From: Linnemannia schmuckeri
Taxonomy: Eukaryota; Mortierellomycota; Mortierellomycetes; Mortierellales; Mortierellaceae
NCBI GenBank assembly: GCA_029449235.1
Contig: JANATG010000013.1
Location: forward strand, 558,001-622,000
Reading direction: 5' to 3'
Length of the DNA stretch: 64,000 nucleotides
Below the pieces are notes generated by a model. That model had not been told where the DNA came from. It did no database searches and saw nothing but the letters and a program-made list of their open reading frames with translations. Position numbers and translations under genes: made by a program. Every line of letters starts with the position of its first letter. Position 1 is the stretch's first letter. Shown here one piece after another: positions 48,701 to 60,163 of this stretch.

Positions 48701-49346
48701 CGCTTAGATGACACGCGACGAGGAACAGAAGCCAGGGATCTCGTACAAGTATCGTCTTGCACAGGGTTCTGCAAAAGAGGAGCATTATGGTATGCAAACA
48801 AGTGATTGATTGATTACTATAAACCCTTGATACATGAACACATCATTCACTCCCATTTTTTGACCAAATTAACTCTTACAGGACTCTCATTGGCGAAAAC
48901 CTTAAGCTTGCCTCAGAACATCTCGACTCGTGCAGAGACTGTTTCGCTTCGATTGACGGATCTTCAAGATTCCGCTCGGCGTCATTCCGAGAGCAACAGG
49001 ATTGTTTCTCGCCGTCGAATTCTGGCCCAGGTCAGCATAGCTGTTGGTTGAATGTATTTCTTTTTTGTTAGTATTTCAGTGAGTGACTGATATTCCGACA
49101 TATGGTTATGCTTTACATGCACCTTGCAAGTAGGTCGCTCACGATTGTGTTCTGATCCAGAAGGCGGCGAAAGGGATGACTGGTGAGGAACTCGCGATTG
49201 CTCTGAACGATGTGCAGCAGACGGCGGTGATGCACCTATTGGCGATCCATCGTGAGGGGCAAGATAAGGATAAGGACAAGGATATTGACAAGGATATGGA
49301 CAAGGGCAAGGGTGCGAAGGAAGACATCTGTGTTGTAATGGGATAA
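45728..49346 (+). CDS. MSH4: MutS homologue 4, meiotic crossover protein
   Basis: Ten exons: 45728-46141, 46247-46309, 46392-46512, 46594-47956, 48056-48095, 48195-48330, 48422-48576, 48708-48789, 48882-49030 and 49161-49346; 902 residues. After a 110-residue S/T-rich tail comes the connector region (GMCFCDLKTSEIILCQ). The core then runs through GILNETLTPMGARLLRSNIL and MLDMLLSFAHQCTISDFVRP. Walker A is GPNMSGKSTYLRQ (about 628-640) and Walker B is LVVIDELGRGTSTHDG. The lack of a mismatch-recognition domain and overall similarity point to MSH4, not MSH2, MSH3 or MSH6. With MSH5 it stabilises Holliday junctions and promotes meiotic crossovers. Intron 7 appears to use a GC donor (48577). The end has a D/K-rich run (DKDKDKDIDKDMDKGKG). 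Confidence 0.92.
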
Positions 49347-49604
49347 ATAGCCCAGATATGTGGCAGATAAAGCCAGCTCCACATCCTCTCTAACCTAGTT
49401 TATTCGTTTCCTTGTGTGCTGTGGCCAGCGGGGACAAGTGAGCACACCTTCCAAATGTAGCGTCGATATAAGTGGCTTTAAAATGAAGGAACCTACTTTT
49501 CACTTCTCTCCTTTTCTTTTTTTGACTTCACACTTTTATCTTCTTTCTGCCATCATCCTTTCTTTTTCTCCATTCTTCTCTCATTACTCACCAAGCATCC
49601 TTGC

Positions 49605-52600
49605 ATGGCATACCTCAGTGACTTTGTCAAGTCAACCCTCTCCAGGGTCGTCCTCGGAAAAGAGATCCCTGCCTTCCCCTACAACATTGGCGACAGAGTC
49701 GAATCTTTCGACTCCACCATCTGGGCTCTGCACAAGGGCACCAAACGTGTACGGATTCCACTCGTCGCATTCACACCCACTTACCGCTCTAACAGCGCCG
49801 ATGCCATCGCTGTGCCGTTATTTCACAAAAAACCTTTCTTCTGACCTGAGGGCTGGTTTTCTTTTTTCCAATTAGGAGGACAACTCGCCAGTTTCGATTC
49901 TCTGCTTCGACTGTATCCGTCAAAAAGACAAGTTGCCCCTGGCCAGGAACGCATTCAAAAAGTTTCGCACCATTCGACACCCCGACCTGATCAAGTACAT
50001 CGACGGCGTTGAGGTATGAGCCCCTCATTGGAAGAGTTCTGGGCAACGCTGACAGGACAGAAGAACTCTTGTCGTTGGGGTGAGTCCTCTCATTGTCTAT
50101 TCTTCTGCTGAACCTGTGCGCTGACTTGATTGTTTTGCAACGATTTTACTTGTTTCAATCGCAATAGACCGAGTCATATATCTACATTGTTACCGATGCT
50201 GTTACCCCATTGCAGGACCACCTCCGCTCCGACTTGGATCCCAATTTGATCCGCTGGGGTCTCTTCAAAGTCGCCGTAAGTGTCTAGCCAATTTTGCTCT
50301 ATACAAAACTTCACTGGACATTGCTTTTGCTTGGATTAAGTTCATCAACAATGGTAACTAACCATCGACCAATTCTTTGTTTCTGTGCTCACTCGACAAC
50401 ATCCCATAGACTGTGCTCAAGTTCCTGACCGTCGATGCTTCATTTATTCACGGTAACATTCGCACGTCGTCCATCTTTATCACCAAATCAGGAGAATGGA
50501 AAGTTGGTGGATTTGAGGCGCTTTCGTCGTTGAAGGAGGATCAGCCCGCCATCCTTGTAAGTCAACCATATGTGAACAGAGGCTGCTGTTTTTTATTTGC
50601 TGCCGCTAAGGATCACAAAGGAAACTCGAGCAGTAGTAATCTAACTTGGTCATCTCTGTGATTAGACATTTGCCGGATTGATCCCAGAGTCCAATCGCTA
50701 TGCCCCACCAGAGGTCCGGAAAAAGTCATGGAACGCTATTAAAGAGTAATTCATCAATTACTTTCATGCGCTGTTCTCATATCATCGCTGGACATGATTT
50801 CATAGTCCACTAACCGTACTGACTCCAACGTGCTCTCCTTTACCCTTAGTTTCGAATTGTGGTCGACTGATACGTGGCACTATGCCTGCCTGATCTACGA
50901 GGTCTACAACGGAACATTCACCAATCCAGAACAGCTCGCCTCACCTGGGAAGATCCCCGCAGAGATGGCCCCTTTTTACAAGAACCTTCTCCGTCCAGAC
51001 CCGAAGACTCGACCCAGCGTAGGCGACTTCCTGGACAAAGGCACACAGGCGAAGGGGTTCTTCCAGAACGATCTGATCCAGATTGTCAACTTTTTGGAGA
51101 ACTTTTCAGTCAAGGAGCCATTGCAGCGGGACACGTTCCTTCGTAAGCTTGATTTGCAGATTGATCGTCTTCCTCAGGAATTTTGCAAGTACAAGGTTCT
51201 GCCAGAGCTTGTCCAAGCTTTGGAATACGGATCGGGCGGCCCCAAGGTGCTTGCACCTATCGTCAAGATTGGTGCTAATCTAGAGGAGCAGGAATATGAG
51301 TCGTTGATTAGCAGTGTGTTGGTAAAGATGTTTGCGTCGACGGATCGATCCATTAGGTTGAGTCTCTTGGAGAACTTAAGCGGGTTTATTGATAGAATCA
51401 ACAAGAAGGTTGTTAACGAGAAGATCTTTCCCAGCATGGTAAGTTCTTGCACCTAGGCTGTACTTGCTTTGTCTTGACCTCTGCTTGATCTGTATCGCGA
51501 AGCTAAGTTGGATTTTTTTTTTTTTTTTTTTTTTTACGTTCACCGCCAGGCACTTGGATTCACAGACACGGCGCCGATTATTCGCGAGTGGACGGTCAAG
51601 TCGGTCTTGCTCGTCATTGGAAAGTTGTCAGACAAGACCATCAACTACGATCTTTTGAGGTATCTGGGAAAGCTTCAAACGGACGAGGAGCCTGGAATTC
51701 GCACCAACACTGTGATCTGCCTCGGCAAGATCGCAAAGCATTTGAACGACGGCGTAAGTTTTTCACTGGGTGAATATGCCACGCAGAGAAAGAAGGGCCA
51801 TCAAAGCATTAAGATTGATTGACCTATTCTTGTTAATGTGATGTAGATGAAGGCAAAGATCTTAGTACCTGCGTTTACTCGCAGCCTGCGTGATCCTTTT
51901 GCACACGCTCGTGTTGCAAGTTTGATGGCGCTCAATGGTGGGTCCGCGTCGTATTAAGCGTATTTCAATTCTCCTATAAGGGCTGTGCTCAGCCTGCGGA
52001 CGAAATTGCTGACAGGCAACACCTTTTTTTATTGTGCATAGCTACTGCTGATTCATACGACAAGGCCGATATCGCCAACCGCATTATACCCTGCATTTCA
52101 TTGACCCTCGTGGATACCGAAAAGTAAGCCATTCTATCCGTAGCGCGCGTACCTGAATGCTGTTTGTGACGTGCATCGTGGTATTAGTATCGGCCAATTG
52201 ATTGTGTGTCTTTGTATCACATAGGATTGTGCGCGTGCAAGCAATGAGATCCTTGGAGACTTTTATCAAACGCGTCGAAAAGTTGATTGAGAGCATGGTA
52301 AGCATTTTGCTATCTTCATGGGTCATCCAGTATTTTTTTTCTAGGCATGAAGATAGGAAACATATTATGCGACTAATATCCCATGCCGTTGAATTTGATA
52401 GCCGGACTCCGCGATTGTGGATACAGGAAGGGAGAGCCCCAATGGTGGACCTACAACACGTTCAGCAACGCCATCAACACCATCTTCAGAGACCTGGGCA
52501 GGTTGGGCTGTCTCTTCGATCACAAAGAAGCTGGTTACAGGAGATATGCAGCCCCAAGCTGTCGGATCCCCACGTATGGGCAACAACTCTCCATCGCCTG

Positions 52601-53431
52601 CCAATACCCCTGTCCCATCCACCACCATCTCCAACAGCGGATCGGGCATGTCGCTTTCGAACGCTGGCGGATCGAATGGACTTCAGATCGCTACCGAAGG
52701 CAGGAACGGCGGTGGCGGACACTCTGTCAACCGGTACTCTTCAGCATTGGCTGCCGTTGAGGCTGATGAGGCCATTGCGGGAAGTGCTGGGGGTTGGGGT
52801 AACGAGGACGATGATTTGTTTGCGGATGAAGGGTTTGAGCCCATGGAAACCTATGAACCTTCGACGCCTTCGCCCATGCCTAGTTTCTCGACCATGAAGC
52901 CTACGATAGCCCAAGCGCCGCTGAGGCCTTCTACTAGCGCTAATTCTTCGATGTCTTTGGGAAGTGGTAACAGGGTGGGAGCTGGGGCTTCTGCGCGCCT
53001 TGGTTTTGGTGCGATGGATGATTCTGGAGCAGGTAAATTCTTATAACTTTCATTGATCTTGCGTAAGTGCAAGTGGTGATCCAGTTGTTGAAACTGCAGA
53101 TATGTTAACTGTTTTATTCTTTTTTTGTTAATCTTTAGATGCATGGGATGGAGATGATGATTTGTTCAAGAATCTCAACATCGGCAACAGCAACAGTCCT
53201 AACGGAAGACCTCTGTCGGCCTCACTGAAGCCCGTGAGCAGATCATCTTCCACATCTATGGCTGGCAACCCTCCACCACCACCCAGTTCAACAACGACGA
53301 CAGGAAGCGGGTTTGTAAGGAAGGAGGAAAAGATGGCTGAGATGGCGCGGAAGCGTGAGGAGAGGCGGTTGCGGATGGCTGAGGCCAAAGAAAAGAAGTC
53401 TCAAACCACCCTTGGTGCCAAGAAGATTTGA
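49605..53431 (+). CDS. SCY1-like pseudokinase (SCYL1/Cex1 family)
   Basis: Twelve exons: 49605-49748, 49876-50013, 50168-50275, 50410-50556, 50666-50745, 50850-51438, 51550-51753, 51847-51937, 52042-52123, 52225-52297, 52402-53032 and 53139-53431; 859 residues. Residues 1-300 are a protein-kinase-like domain (WALHKGTKREDNSPVSIL and HPDLIKYIDGVE). The catalytic loop reads FIHGNIRTSSIFI instead of HRDLKPEN and the metal site is VGGFEAL instead of DFG, so it should be inactive. HEAT repeats follow (LGFTDTAPIIREWTVKSVLL, PGIRTNTVICLGKIA). The C-terminus is S/G/N-rich with acidic patches and ends in a basic helix (EKMAEMARKREERRLRMAEA). Family members act in COPI traffic and tRNA export. It converges with the arrestin-type gene; AATAAA lies at 53457. 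Confidence 0.9.
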
Positions 53432-53456
53432 GCGGTCGATCCTCAATCACAATCGT

Positions 53457-53462
53457 AATAAA
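53457..53462 (+). terminator. putative polyadenylation signal AATAAA
   Basis: AATAAA lies 26 bases after the stop of the SCY1-like gene, in the short 123-base gap to the convergent arrestin-type gene. Confidence 0.4.
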
Positions 53463-53554
53463 ATGATGGGCGAAGCAAAATCACACTATAAGCATATTTT
53501 ATCAAGATTTTATTTTCATGAAACCTTTCTTGTACACAGAGTTAAAGGTCGGAA

Positions 53555-56239
53555 TCATGATGATCGACGCTCGACTTGGGCGTCATCGCCTTCCAACCGA
53601 CGAGCAGCACCGCCAAGGACGCCAGAGACGGTCCCACTAGCCTCGGCATCCTCATGGTCATCCTCCAGCTTCTCCTCTGCATAGGCTGGAAGACCCGTTG
53701 CCTCCATGACACTCTCGTAGGTCGGCAGTCCAGCCTCGGTCTCACCTGCAGCCTGTGCAATCGTCGAGGCGTCCACTAAAGCTGTGGCGACTACGCGAAC
53801 AACACGCACTGGGATCTCTTCTGTTGCAAGCGAGTAAGTCGACGATGACGACGAGACGACTGATGCTGATGAACGGCCGATGGCAGGACGAGTGAGGTTG
53901 TTGGGGAGGTGTCGATTTGTGCTGCTGGGCTGACCTGGCGATTGTGGGTGTATTGATCCTCCTCCTCCTGCCACAGGTACTACCGTTGCAGATGGCGACT
54001 GCGGCAAGAGAGGAAGTAGTGGTGGCGAAGGAGGACGATCAATGTCTTCGATCAAAAGGAGGTGATGGTGGTGGTCGGGAACTGTAGAGGATCCACTGCC
54101 AACGTCGTGATCCATCACCGCCCGCACAGCTCGCTTCTCATCCAGAATATATTGAGGCCGCCCGTCATCGTTGTTGTCACCACTGACACCGCCGCTGGCT
54201 TCATTATCATTCCGGCTGTTGGGTTGACCATCATCGTCATCGTCATCTTCAATAGCATCACCTTCCTGCTCCCATAATCCTCCCGGTTTGGTTCCTGCTG
54301 TGCCGCCGTCATCATCGCCAGTCTCATCCTGAAGCTCCAAATCATTCGCACCCTCTATCACCTTGGACATTTCCATACCCTCAGTTTCTTGCGCCGACAA
54401 GGGCAATGGCGATGCGGGTGGCGGTGCCGAGACAGGCGGTGAATTGACATAAGCCTCCTCATCAGTGGTATACTCAATTTCAACCCGAAGAGTATGGCTC
54501 ACCTGAAGCCAACTACTCTGCACATCCACACAAAGATCCGGCGAAAGCACCAACTGGAGGTGCAAGTTCTGAGACTGAAGTTCTGTTGTGGGTTCCTCAA
54601 AGAGGACTTCCAATGGCTGAGCGATCTTGCGTGTCACGAGTCGTGGTACTGGTGGAGGTCCTATAGCTTGTTGCTGTATAGCTGTTGGAAATGCTGTAGG
54701 GTTCAAGGAGGGAGATGTTGCAGATGCGTTGGCGGATGTGGCGAGAGGGACTATTGCCCTTGGTACTGCTGCTGCTGATGATCTTTGGTATCTAAACATG
54801 GATTACATATCCGAAGGAAAAACAGGAATTAGAGATCAGTTAGGCATGGATACGTTGCTTTCAGTATCATGACAAGCCCAATGCCTGTTCAAGCAACATC
54901 ACGACCGCACATACCGATCAGTCTCAATCTGCTCAAAGACAACTTTGGCCTTGTACAACCTCACATTGCGGGTCCTGGGTTTCGCATACAACTCCACCGC
55001 CAGAAGTGTGTTCTCACAATGCAACAATCTAGGCACCTTGACCTGAATTTCTACACCGCCACTATCCAACCCCATCGCCAGCCGGGGCTGCAAATGTGAT
55101 GAAGGGTACACGATTCTGTGCACAAGGACGGGTCGTCTCAAAATAAACTTTTCGGTCGTCGTCGCACTAGTCCCAGGCGCCCAAGTCATTTCCAGACTCA
55201 CTTGAAGCTCATACCGAATCTTGCCAATCCCTAAACTGGTCGTGTCGGGGAGATGTCCAGGTAAGGTCAAATCGATTGCAAAAGACTTTTGGTGCTTTGA
55301 AGAAGACGAATCGTCCGCATTGCTGCTACTCCCGATCGTTGACGACTGCTGCGCCAAGACGAATGGTGTCGGGATGAAGTCATGTGTGTGGTGGACTGGT
55401 GTCTCTGTTGCTGCAGATCCTGTTCCCAACTCGTGCCGCAATATCGCTGTATCCTAAAAAAATCATGAGGACGAGAGTAAAAGAGACGATTAATTAGTTG
55501 TTTCCTCTTGTTGGTAGCTGCAAAGTAGATGTTGACAAGCAAACGGAGGGGGAAAAAGAAGGGAAAGGCGAGAGTGAAGGAGGAAGGCAAAAAGGGCGAG
55601 CGAGGAGATAGGTGAAATTATCATCGCATAAGGGGCAGTGTGCAACAGTATTCAATAGGCCAGAAACAAGAAAAGACGAGTAAAGAACTTTACCGCATAT
55701 CCCATAAAGTCGACCTGAGCATCCTTGAGAAGTAGCTCCATGTTGCCAATCCATTCAAGGTCCACACTTCCTTTAAGAGAGTATTGGAAACCATCGTTGG
55801 ATCGGTCATAGATCTCGACAGTGTCAGACTCAAGGTCAAGTGTCGCATGGAGTCCTGAAGGCGAGATATATACGGTTGGGGCATGCAGGAAAGGTGACTG
55901 AGCCCGTGATGAAGTTTGAGAGTCTTGTTGCCGTTGCTGTTGTTGTCCTTGTTGTGCTTGTTGCACATGCTGCTGCTGCGGCGAACCTGACGACCTTGGC
56001 GATATGACGACGACGTTCTGAGTACTCATAGCTCTGTACACTGATGAATAGGGCGGCTCCTGAATAGTCGGTGGTTCCTCGTCTCCTGTTACTCCCCCTC
56101 CTCGTCTTCCGCCGCCGGGTCCTCCATTGGCCATGTGGTGAATGTCAGAGTACGATGGCGACCTCTCGTCTAGCCCAGCGTCCCTTGTGCCTGAGTCTAC
56201 TCGATACGGGTAATCGACGTCTGAAGAGTGAGTTGACAT
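53555..56239 (-). CDS. arrestin-related trafficking adaptor-like protein
   Basis: Three exons on the minus strand, 55694-56239, 54915-55453 and 53555-54791, give 773 residues. The first 110 residues are low-complexity and Q-rich (a QQQ/QAQQGQ segment). An arrestin-like beta-sandwich then starts (VEIYDRSNDGFQYSLKGSVD) and continues with RRPVLVHRIVYPSS, GGVEIQVKVPRLLH and the second half VSHTLRVEIEYTT. The C-terminal 330 residues are S/P/D-rich; PTYESVMEATGLPAYAEE contains PPxY-like sequence, though strict PPxY is not evident there. PPYSSVYR near residue 62 is a better PPxY-type candidate. Fungal relatives recruit Rsp5-type ubiquitin ligases to plasma-membrane transporters for endocytosis. Sequence divergence is high, so the exact subfamily is open. 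Confidence 0.78.
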
Positions 56240-57021
56240 TATGTTATCTCTATTTTGTTTGCTCTGCTCTGTCCTGTCTGATTAACGATGTCCAGTGAGG
56301 GAGGTGGTAGAAGTGGCTATGGTTTTAGTGTTTGCACACTTCTCACGGTTGTTATGGTCGAGAAGCGCAATCTATGAGAAGGTGTGCTGAGCAAGTGAAT
56401 AAATGAATGCAAAAGAGAAGTGAAAAATAAAGAAAAAAAAAAAAGAGAGAAAACAAAGAAAAGAAGGAAGAGAAAGAAGGGAAAGAAAGGAAAGAAGAGA
56501 AGAGTAAGTATGAGTGAGAAGAGAGGGGCGTCCGTCACCCCTTCGTCCTTCTCTCCTCTCGTTCTCTTCCCAGCAAGAGCCCTGACGCGCGTTTTTTCTC
56601 ATTTTTGTCAGCACACTTATTAATGCCTCTCGACAGACCAGACCACGTTCCAACTTTTCAACGCACACCGGAAAATCAGCCACTTATCCCATTCAATCAC
56701 GCAACCTTTCTTTGTCTCCCAATTCCTCTTTACTTGCTTACTCAGTACAAGCATCCCGACGAATTGCTTTTTTTTTTTTTTTTTTTTTAATTGTACAAAG
56801 GTGTTTGCTATCGTAAGGAGAGAGAGAGAGAATGTGTGTGTGTGGAATACGTCCTGTTCTGGTCGCAAATACAAAGGAAAGAATTGTCAAAGGACGGATG
56901 TGGTAATGAAAGCAATGGGGGATAGGAGGTCGATCGAAAAGTCCTGAAGATAAAAGCATCCATCCCGTTCCTTATTTTTTTTCCTGTGCTGGTTAGTGAC
57001 AAGGCCCCGAACCGACTGGAA
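56240..57021. other. intergenic region upstream of the arrestin-type gene
   Basis: Purine-rich on the plus strand at 56400-56520, so pyrimidine-rich in the sense of the arrestin-type gene. It has a T run near 56768-56788. No gene. Confidence 0.45.
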
Positions 57022-57573
57022 CTAATCCTTGCGTGGCCGACCCCGTTTGCGGGCGGGCTCTACAGTCGAAGCGTGGTGGCCCACTCCCTTTGAGCCTGAG
57101 TGTGCAGGAGCGTTTGACGATGATGTTGATCCTGATCCTGATACTCCAGTAACACTCCCGTCAGTAGTGAGAGGGTTCTTGCGTGGACGACCGCGTCCTC
57201 TCTTGGGCACGGAAGGGTCAACAGGGGGCTTGACAACCTTGTTCAGCTTTGGTGGCCGACCGCGTTTCCGTGGAACGACTTCAGGAGCATTTTCTGAAGC
57301 TGAACTTGAGTCGTCTTCGTCATCGTCGTCGTTGTTATTGGTCTGGTTTGTTTCCACCGGGGTCTTTCTTGGTCGACCGCGTCCTCGTTTTTCTGGAGCA
57401 GCAGCGGCGGGAGTGGCGGTGGCGTTGCCTGAGACCATAGTGGTGGCATTGAGGACGGCGGTAGTGACGGGGTTGATGGTGGTAGGGATGGCGGATGCGG
57501 CTGTTGACCTGTGGGTGTAGGATGCATAGGTTTGACCACTTGAAGGGTGGTGACTCCTGTGGTTACTGCTCAT
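57022..57573 (-). CDS. AT-hook DNA-binding protein with four hooks
   Basis: A single-exon frame of 183 residues from ATG 57573. A longer frame begins at 57753, but its extra 60 residues look like leader sequence, overlap the divergent promoter and include a run of Q from a CAA/CAG repeat. Four AT-hook motifs stand out: KRGRGRPRK (about 62-70), RKRGRPPK (102-109), KRGRGRPRK (124-132) and RKRGRPRK (175-182, the very end). An acidic/serine stretch (DDDDEDDSSS) lies between hooks 1 and 2. Proteins of this HMGA-like architecture bind the minor groove of AT-rich DNA and influence chromatin and transcription. No other DNA-binding or enzymatic domain is visible. It diverges from TRM82 across 263 bases. 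Confidence 0.8.
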   Translation of the reverse strand: MSSNHRSHHPSSGQTYASYTHRSTAASAIPTTINPVTTAVLNATTMVSGNATATPAAAAPEKRGRGRPRKTPVETNQTNNNDDDDEDDSSSASENAPEVVPRKRGRPPKLNKVVKPPVDPSVPKRGRGRPRKNPLTTDGSVTGVSGSGSTSSSNAPAHSGSKGVGHHASTVEPARKRGRPRKD

Positions 57574-57836
57574 GATCGAGCCTTTATGTTGTTGTTGTTG
57601 TTGGGAGGAGTGAAGAAGCGACAACAACAATGAGTCTGCAGCTTTTTTTCTTATATTTTTGGCTTTTTTTTTTCTCAACCTTGCGAGTCGCGTTTTTTTA
57701 TGTAGGCAGTGCGACCAAATCAGCTTACCGTGACTCGCTAAGTCCTTCTGCAAGTGAACGAGCAGACAAAAGAAAAAAAAAAAGAAAAAAAAAGAGATCT
57801 GTCACCCTACCTTCCAACAAACCAAAACTTCACGCC
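57574..57836. promoter_or_regulatory. short divergent promoter between the AT-hook gene and TRM82
   Basis: Only 263 bases separate the two start codons, so both promoters must lie here or overlap leaders. It contains a TTG/CAA trinucleotide repeat near 57586-57603 and an A-rich block near 57770-57795. No TATA box is evident. Confidence 0.5.
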
Positions 57837-59932
57837 ATGCCTCTGTTGCCCTTCAGCCATATCATCCACCACCCCACAAAGGACATCGTCGTCCTCTCAT
57901 TCGGAGAACATCTTCAAGCCGTCGACACAAAGTAATCCATTTCACTGTTCTACAACAACAACAACTACAGCAGCAGCATTGTTTCAACTTCTGTTTTTGT
58001 TCGGTGGCGTTTTCTTTTTCTTTTTCTCCCCTCTTCAGCTCTATATCTTTTAATTTGCTTCGCCAAAATACAGAACACTAACAGCAATAATTGTATAGGA
58101 GCGGCGTTATCTTGGCAAGCACGATCGCCTTGGAGGAGCGGGAAGCCAACGGTCTCGAGGTCCAACCCTTGACCAACACCCCCGATGAGGCCCAGAACAA
58201 TAAGGCTCGCGTCCAGGTGATGGCCTTCAGCCCCGATGGTGCCTTCTTGGCCACCGCTGCCGATGACAAAATCATGAAGATCTGGGATACTGAGTCATGG
58301 AAGGTCCTCGGTACCAGGTACACCACTCATTTTCCTCTCATACGGAGTTCGCATGGAGGGCAAAAGCAGGATAGAAAAAATAGACATTGGAGATAACTGA
58401 TCTGGAGGAACTATGCCAATTTTTGATATCATCCAACAACACAATAGGACTTTGGTTCGTCGCTCTAACGCTCTCCACTTCAACAACTCCGGATCTCATG
58501 TTGTCACCGCTGACAAGTTTGGTGACATCTACAAGTAAGTTCTTTTCCCACTGTCTTCTGGCATGATTGCCGTGATTGCTAAAAGAGGTTTCGGTTTTAC
58601 TCACCTTGGAACTTTCAACCCTACTAGCATGGTCCGTGATATCCCCGATGTCGTTGCTCCCGTCAAGTCTACAGAGACTACAGAGGATGCCGAGGGCGAT
58701 GAGGATGAGGGTGAGCAGCCTATTCTTGGACACGTCTCCATGGCCACCGACCTTGTAAGACACGCCAACAGTTGTCACAAAACTTCTGGATCAGCATGTT
58801 CTTTCGCATCAGGACACACAGATATCCACAAGTTACTTACCTCATTTACTTTTGCTGCTATTCATGTAGGTTTTGACTCCCGACAACAAGTATGTTATTA
58901 CCTCTGACCGTGATGAGCATATCCGTGTCAGCCAATACCCTAAGGGCCACAATATCGAGACCTACTGCCTTGGTCACACCAGGTAAACTATACATCATTT
59001 CAGCAAAGTCGAGTGTTTTCTTTCGCGTACATCCTCAAAGCAAACTAAGTAACCAAGGACTTATAATCTAATGAATACTGGTTTGAAAATAGCTTTGTCA
59101 CCACCATCCGAATTTTGCCTGGAGCTTCTCACAAGTACTTGATCTCTGGAGCCGGAGATGCCACGATTCGTGTTTGGGAATACATGCAAGGTCGTGAGGT
59201 TCAAACTTTCAACATTCGTGAGGCTTTGGGTATGCCCCCCGCAGAAGCTGATGCCGAGGATGATGTGACCGTATTCTCCTTTGCCATCTGCCCCACCAAG
59301 AACCACATTGCCGCCATCATCGAGAAGTATGTTGTTCATCTTTTTTCTTATTGCTGCGGGTTGATTTACATGCCGCAATAGGAAACTGCTTCTAATCGTT
59401 ATCACGATATTATTTTTCTATTGGCATTTGTGATTGTAGGGAGTCAAGATTGTTAATTCTTCAATGGAACGAGGCAGAGGCCAAGCTCGAGTTGTTCAAG
59501 ATCCTGGAGTTGGAAGGCAAGCCCCTTTCTGCCGATTATGATCGTTCAGGAAACCTCTGGACCTCTATCGTCCCCTCCGAGGAGGAGGGAAAATCCACCT
59601 CTCTCGTTTCTGTCTACGACAACAGCAACTATGCGATTCAGGAGGACCTGGCGAAATACGTTAACACATTTGGATCAAGGACCGTTGGGACACTTCCTGA
59701 TCTGATCTTCACAGAAGAATTGAGGAAGCATACCACGGATTGGCGTGAGCTCAAGAAGGCGAGGGAGGAGAAGGAGGCCGCGCGTTTGGCGGGTGATCCT
59801 GATGCACCCTTGTCCAAGAAGAGAAGAAAGAACAAGAACTCGAGAAAGATTCCTGAGCAGCAGGGTGCTTCATCCACTGCTGCTTCTTCAGAGCCTTCGG
59901 CAGCTGCCTCGCCTGATGTTGCTATGGAATAA
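57837..59932 (+). CDS. TRM82: tRNA (guanine-N7)-methyltransferase non-catalytic subunit (WDR4/Trm82)
   Basis: Seven exons: 57837-57931, 58099-58317, 58448-58534, 58628-58754, 58870-58982, 59093-59326 and 59440-59932; 455 residues. WD40 units are visible: VMAFSPDGAFLATAADDKIM..IWD, ALHFNNSGSHVVTADKFGDI, VLTPDNKYVITSDRDEHIRV and ILPGASHKYLISGAGDATIR..W. The phrase TSDRDEHIRVSQYP followed by IETYCLGH is characteristic of WDR4/Trm82. The C-terminus adds a basic low-complexity tail (SKKRRKNKNSRK). It partners the catalytic subunit Trm8 to form m7G46 in tRNAs, stabilising them against rapid decay. It is nuclear. It converges with the ATP synthase gene 231 bases downstream. Confidence 0.92.
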
Positions 59933-60163
59933 ATAGGAAGAGGGATCGAGATTGATAGATCGAGCGCCAGGAATCGATTTTCTCTTTAAAGAACAAGTCA
60001 TAAATGCATTTTGAATTATTACAAATTATCGTCAGCATTTTTATCTTCTTGTAACGCGATCGATCATATTCATATCAAGATGAAAAAAAAGTAATTTTAA
60101 TGTTTAGAGAGTGGAGGTGTGTAAAAAGAGAACAAAAATGATACTGAAGGACGAGAAAGTAAT

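Noticed and set aside
57574..57753. 60-residue N-terminal extension of the AT-hook protein
   Set aside because: It is leader-like, includes a repeat-derived Q run and occupies the divergent promoter; ATG 57573 is the more plausible start.
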